Part shown: in pieces, positions 60,915 to 64,000 of the stretch
How the letters are laid out: the number at the start of each line of letters is the position of its first letter
How positions within the stretch are numbered: the stretch's first letter is position 1
DNA from: JANRLJ01 sp033762735
Lineage (GTDB): Bacteria > Chloroflexota > Anaerolineae > Aggregatilineales > Phototrophicaceae
DNA length: 64,000 bases
NCBI GenBank assembly: GCA_033762735.1
Contig: JANRLJ010000084.1
Span: 1 to 64,000 of the forward strand
Direction of reading: 5' to 3'
Notes under the pieces: generated by a model
The model's database searches: none
Seen by the model: only the letters and a program-made list of their open reading frames with translations
What the model was told of the DNA's origin: nothing
Position numbers and translations under genes: made by a program

Positions 60915-61901
60915 TTACTTATACCCGTGTGGATGGCTCTGATGCCAGTTCCAGGCCGTTTTGATAATGGCTTCCAGGCTGTCATATTCCGGTTCCCAGC
61001 CCAGTTCAGCCATGATGCGGGTGCTGTCCGCCACCAGACGCGGCAGATCACCCGCGCGGCGTTCGCCAAAGGTGGCGGGAATAGGATGCCCGGTGACGGC
61101 GCGGGCGGTCTCCAGCACTTGCAGCACGGAATAGCCCTGCCCGCTGCCCAGGTTATAGACGCGGCTCTCGCCGTCTTCCAGCGCCTGCATCGCCAGGATA
61201 TGGGCTGACGCTAAATCCATCACATGCACATAATCACGGATAGCCGTGCCGTCGGGCGTGTCGTAATCGTTCCCATAGACCAGCACCCTTTCCCGCTGGC
61301 CGAGCGCCACTTGCAGCACAATCGGGACGAGGTGCGTTTCGGGGTCGTGCGCCTCGCCGATATGCCCGTTGGGGTGCGCACCGCTGGCGTTGAAATAGCG
61401 CAGGCAGCAGTATTTCAGCCCGTAGATGCGATCCATCCAGGCCAGCAGGCGTTCCCCGGCGTATTTCGTCTCGCCGTAGATGCTGCCGGGGATGAGGGGT
61501 TCGTCCTCGCGGATGGGGATGCGTTCGGGCTTGTCGTAGAGGTTGGCGGTGGAGGACAGGATAAAGCGCTGGATTCCGTTCCCAGTGACGTGTTCCAGCA
61601 GGTTAATCATGCCGGTGATGTTGTCGCGCAGGTACTTGAACGGCTTCTGCATACTCTCGCCCACCTGAATGTGTGAGGCGAAGTGCATCACGCCGTCGAA
61701 CCCGGTGTGCTGCGCGAACAAGGCGGCCAGTTCGTCCTGGTTCATCAGGTCGCCCTGCACGAAGACCGCATCCTTATGCACGGCTTCCCGGTGTCCTGCC
61801 ACCAGATTGTCATACACCACGACCTGATGCCCCTGGTGAATCAGCAGTTCAACCACATGGCTGCCGATGTAGCCCGCGCCCCCTGTGACCAGAATTTTCA
61901 T
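60915..61901 (-). CDS. galE: UDP-glucose 4-epimerase
   Basis: An extended SDR: the NAD motif TGGAGYIGSHVVELL starts at residue 6, DVMNQDELAAL-like D-binding follows, and the catalytic Ser/Tyr/Lys appear in LSSTANLYD and YGETKYAGERLL. HPNGHIGEAHDPETHLVPIVLQVALG with RVLVYGNDYDTPDGTAIRDYVHVMDLA is diagnostic for GalE. It interconverts UDP-glucose and UDP-galactose. ATG at 61901 is chosen because it begins MKILVTGGAGYIG; the longer frame lacks similarity. Divergent from the secreted WD40 gene. Confidence 0.93.
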   Translation of the reverse strand: MKILVTGGAGYIGSHVVELLIHQGHQVVVYDNLVAGHREAVHKDAVFVQGDLMNQDELAALFAQHTGFDGVMHFASHIQVGESMQKPFKYLRDNITGMINLLEHVTGNGIQRFILSSTANLYDKPERIPIREDEPLIPGSIYGETKYAGERLLAWMDRIYGLKYCCLRYFNASGAHPNGHIGEAHDPETHLVPIVLQVALGQRERVLVYGNDYDTPDGTAIRDYVHVMDLASAHILAMQALEDGESRVYNLGSGQGYSVLQVLETARAVTGHPIPATFGERRAGDLPRLVADSTRIMAELGWEPEYDSLEAIIKTAWNWHQSHPHGYK

Positions 61902-62082
61902 ACCGTTTCCCTTTTGTGCGACGGATATACCGCGAATTATACACGGCAGCGTTGTGGAAAGATCAGCGGTGACTCGCAAGCAGCGTAGGCTGAGCGTGGG
62001 AAATTCGGCGGAAACGCAGCGGGCAGCGGTGTTACAATCGGTTCAACTGATTTTCACACCATTCAACAGAAGGAGATGTCCT

Positions 62083-63771
62083 ATGCTGCGTCGATTATGG
62101 ATTGTCGTGCTGCTGTTCGTCCTGGTGACGGTCGCGGCGGCTCAGGGTGCGCCCGACCAGATCAATCTGGCGCTGGCCGATCTTAGCACCCGGCTCGGTT
62201 TTCCCGTTACGCTGGAGATTCTCGATAACTGGAACTGGTCACAGGACGATTATCCCGACACCAGCCTCGGCTGTCCCCAGGCCGGGCAGGCTTATAACCC
62301 GCTCATCACCGTCGGCTATCGCTTCGAGCTGACTTACGGCGGCAGCATTTATGACTATCGCGTGGCCGCTGATCGCAGTATTGTCCTCCTGTGCAGTGTG
62401 ACGCCGCTGGGCGAAACCACACCCGAAGCCACGACCCCTCTCGAAGAGGCGGTCAGCAATCCGCTGTGTCCGGTGCCGCCCGCTGGCATTGTCTATCCCG
62501 TGACTCGTCTGACCGTCGAAATTCAGGGGCGCGTGGTGCCCGGTTTGCCCAATAACGTCCGCGCCGAACCGAACACGAGCGCGGCACTGGTAGGGGAAAT
62601 TCCCGGCGGCGGTGTGTTCACCGTCGTGGCAGGGCCTCAGTGCGACGCGACCGGGCTGGTGTGGTGGCAGGTCGATTTTGATGGGCTGATCGGCTGGACG
62701 GCGGAAGGCGCGAATGGGCAGTACTTCATCGAACCTGCTCCTGGTGCGCTGCTGCCCACTGACCGCGCCGTGATTGCCCTTGAAAACGCCGCACAGTTGA
62801 ACGAACTCTCGCGTTTGCAGGGCAATTTTGCGCCTGCGCTGGCCTGGGTGCAGGAAGCCGCCCCTGATGGCACAACGCCCACGCCTGCACAGTTGATTGC
62901 GCTGGGCGACCTCGGCGCAAACGGCGCATGGATTTATGACACAGCGGCACTCGAACAGGCTCCCCGCATCCTTGACACAGAAACGCGCCTGACCCAAATC
63001 GCGGTTGGGCCAGATGCCATCCTGCCTCTGTTTGGCGCGAATGACGGCACGATTCGCCTTTGGGACATCCGCACCACTGCGCCGCTGCTGGAACGCGCCC
63101 AGCTTCAAAGCCAGGCTGATCCGGTGACAGCGGTGGCTTTTAGCGCGGATGGGACGACGCTGGCCGCCGCTGGTGGTCGCGCCATTTTGCAGCAGGACGT
63201 GCCGGAAAATCAGTACGCGATTGCGACCTGGGATGTGGAAACCGTGTCGCTGCGTCCGGTCGCGCTGCGCGGGCACACCAACGAGGTCATGGTGCTGGCG
63301 TTCGGCATCGATAATACGACGCTCTATTCCGCCAGCCTGGACGGAACCGTTCGCACATGGAATGTACAGACGGGGGAATCGACGGTGCTGTATGACGGCG
63401 GCGTTTCCATCAATGACATAGCCTTGAGCGCAGATGGTGCGCAGATTGCACTGGCGACGGTCGGGCAGGTCGTGCTGCTGAATGCGACCAGTGGTGAAGC
63501 GCTGGCGACGATTGCGACTCCGGCAGCTGCCAACAGCGTGAGCTTTAGTCCGGAGGGAACGCTGCTTGCAGTGGCAGGTGCGGATGGCCTTGTGTCGGTG
63601 CTTGATGCCGCTGCAATGGCCGAAGGCAGCGACCAACCGCTGATTACCACCCTGAGCGGGCACGACGGTGCGGTTGAAGCGGTGGCCTTCAGCCCGGATG
63701 GGTCATTAATCGCGACGCTGGGCGAGGATAACACCCTCCGTCTGTGGGGCGTGGTGGAAAGCGTGGGCTAA
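62083..63771 (+). CDS. Secreted SH3-like and WD40-repeat protein
   Basis: Signal peptide (RRLWIVVLLFVLVTVAAAQG) at residues 3-22, ATG at 62083 after AGGAG. Residues about 145-210 (GRVVPGLPNNVRAEPNTSAA, VWWQVDFDGLIGWTAEG) are a bacterial SH3-like domain, which usually binds cell-wall material. The rest has WD40 blades: ALRGHTNEVMVLAFG, YSASLDGTVRTWNVQTGES, FSPEGTLLAVAGADGLVSVLD and LSGHDGAVEAVAFSPDGS. At 562 residues it is exported and probably a scaffold on the cell surface. Confidence 0.88.
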   Translation: MLRRLWIVVLLFVLVTVAAAQGAPDQINLALADLSTRLGFPVTLEILDNWNWSQDDYPDTSLGCPQAGQAYNPLITVGYRFELTYGGSIYDYRVAADRSIVLLCSVTPLGETTPEATTPLEEAVSNPLCPVPPAGIVYPVTRLTVEIQGRVVPGLPNNVRAEPNTSAALVGEIPGGGVFTVVAGPQCDATGLVWWQVDFDGLIGWTAEGANGQYFIEPAPGALLPTDRAVIALENAAQLNELSRLQGNFAPALAWVQEAAPDGTTPTPAQLIALGDLGANGAWIYDTAALEQAPRILDTETRLTQIAVGPDAILPLFGANDGTIRLWDIRTTAPLLERAQLQSQADPVTAVAFSADGTTLAAAGGRAILQQDVPENQYAIATWDVETVSLRPVALRGHTNEVMVLAFGIDNTTLYSASLDGTVRTWNVQTGESTVLYDGGVSINDIALSADGAQIALATVGQVVLLNATSGEALATIATPAAANSVSFSPEGTLLAVAGADGLVSVLDAAAMAEGSDQPLITTLSGHDGAVEAVAFSPDGSLIATLGEDNTLRLWGVVESVG

Positions 63772-63794
63772 GCGCTTTCTCCATTTTCATCATC

Positions 63795-63833
63795 AGAGGG
63801 GCGAAGCGTTCACAGCAGTTCGCCCCTCTTTTG
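63795..63833 (+). terminator. Intrinsic terminator after the WD40 gene
   Basis: AGAGGGGCGAA pairs with TTCGCCCCTCT over 11 bp, followed by TTTGTTGTTT. Confidence 0.8.
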
Positions 63834-63917
63834 TTGTTTCTTCTTTGTATCTGGCGCAGCTTTATGGTTCAATCAGGAATGGTGCAGGCGTTGGTTGATA
63901 AATCCCGGACTGATTGA

Positions 63918-64000
63918 ATGACGGCCAAATCCCCAAGCAAGCTCACCTCCGGTGATAATCCGATGGAGGACAACCTCGTTCACAGGCTGCTGGTCATCTC
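63918..64000 (+). CDS. Start of a truncated open frame at the window edge
   Basis: An ATG opens MTAKSPSKLTSGDNPMEDNL and remains open to the end of the window. No ribosome site stands out and 27 residues are too few for any assignment. Confidence 0.3.
   Translation, partial: MTAKSPSKLTSGDNPMEDNLVHRLLVI

Noticed and set aside
62239..63663. 474-residue open frame on the minus strand
   Set aside because: Antisense of the WD40 protein; composition is Arg/Gln-rich and has no domains.
1..64000. CRISPR array, tRNA or rRNA genes
   Set aside because: No regularly spaced direct repeats of CRISPR type and no tRNA or rRNA signature noticed on either strand.

Overview
The window looks like the chromosome of a Chloroflexota-type bacterium (inference from gene content: a WHG-lineage-style RpoD with a very acidic N-terminus, YceD/DUF177 beside it, tungsten aldehyde ferredoxin oxidoreductase with two MoeA paralogues, palindromic G/C-rich intergenic repeats, and many secreted WD40/TolB-like proteins). 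No rRNA, tRNA or CRISPR array was seen, so the assignment is tentative.

Region 1 (about 1-30,205) is a decayed integrative or plasmid-like element, coded mostly on the minus strand. From right to left it carries the C-terminal half of a large serine recombinase, ParA and a ParB-like protein, a TOPRIM primase-helicase, a helicase-nuclease of defence type on the plus strand, an RNase HI fused to a Rossmann/SLOG-like domain, an IS3-like insertion sequence sitting inside a secreted-protein gene, a large unknown protein, an ECF sigma/anti-sigma pair, a 1308-residue DNA methyltransferase-helicase, an archaeo-eukaryotic-type primase with a zinc finger, and a PRTRC cassette (ParB-Related, ThiF-Related Cassette): candidate E, C, candidate F, B and ThiF in the canonical order. 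The cassette is interrupted between C and F by a 1.5-kb unit with repeat ends that carries a serine hydrolase. A phage-type PAPS-reductase-like protein follows. The right edge is marked by an exact 28-bp copy of the end of the same IS, fused to the truncated recombinase.

Region 2 (30.6-37.1 kb) holds a DUF4038/GH140-like glycosidase and a methylthioadenosine-salvage cluster: MtnA, a RuBisCO-like protein (one-base frameshift), O-acetylhomoserine sulfhydrylase and a CoA-binding protein in one minus-strand run, with a small cupin convergent to it. The set matches the proteins of the MTA-isoprenoid shunt known from Rhodospirillum rubrum.

Region 3 (37.3-43.6 kb) is a tungsten/molybdenum enzyme cluster: MoaD-like protein, a DUF1952-like protein, aldehyde ferredoxin oxidoreductase, a PadR-like regulator, MoeA and a MoeA fused to a periplasmic-binding-like domain.

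Region 4 (44.2-51.0 kb) is a carbohydrate-acid catabolic cluster: a PfkB kinase, a broken formylglycine-enzyme-like gene, and a five-gene minus-strand run of FGGY kinase, shikimate-dehydrogenase-like enzyme, cupin phosphoglucose isomerase, D-2-hydroxyacid dehydrogenase and phosphotriesterase-family hydrolase, whose substrate is not evident.

Region 5 (51.4-64 kb) is ordinary housekeeping: GH13 enzyme, RecD2, secreted beta-propeller-like proteins, DUF177, the principal sigma factor, a SAM methyltransferase and GalE.
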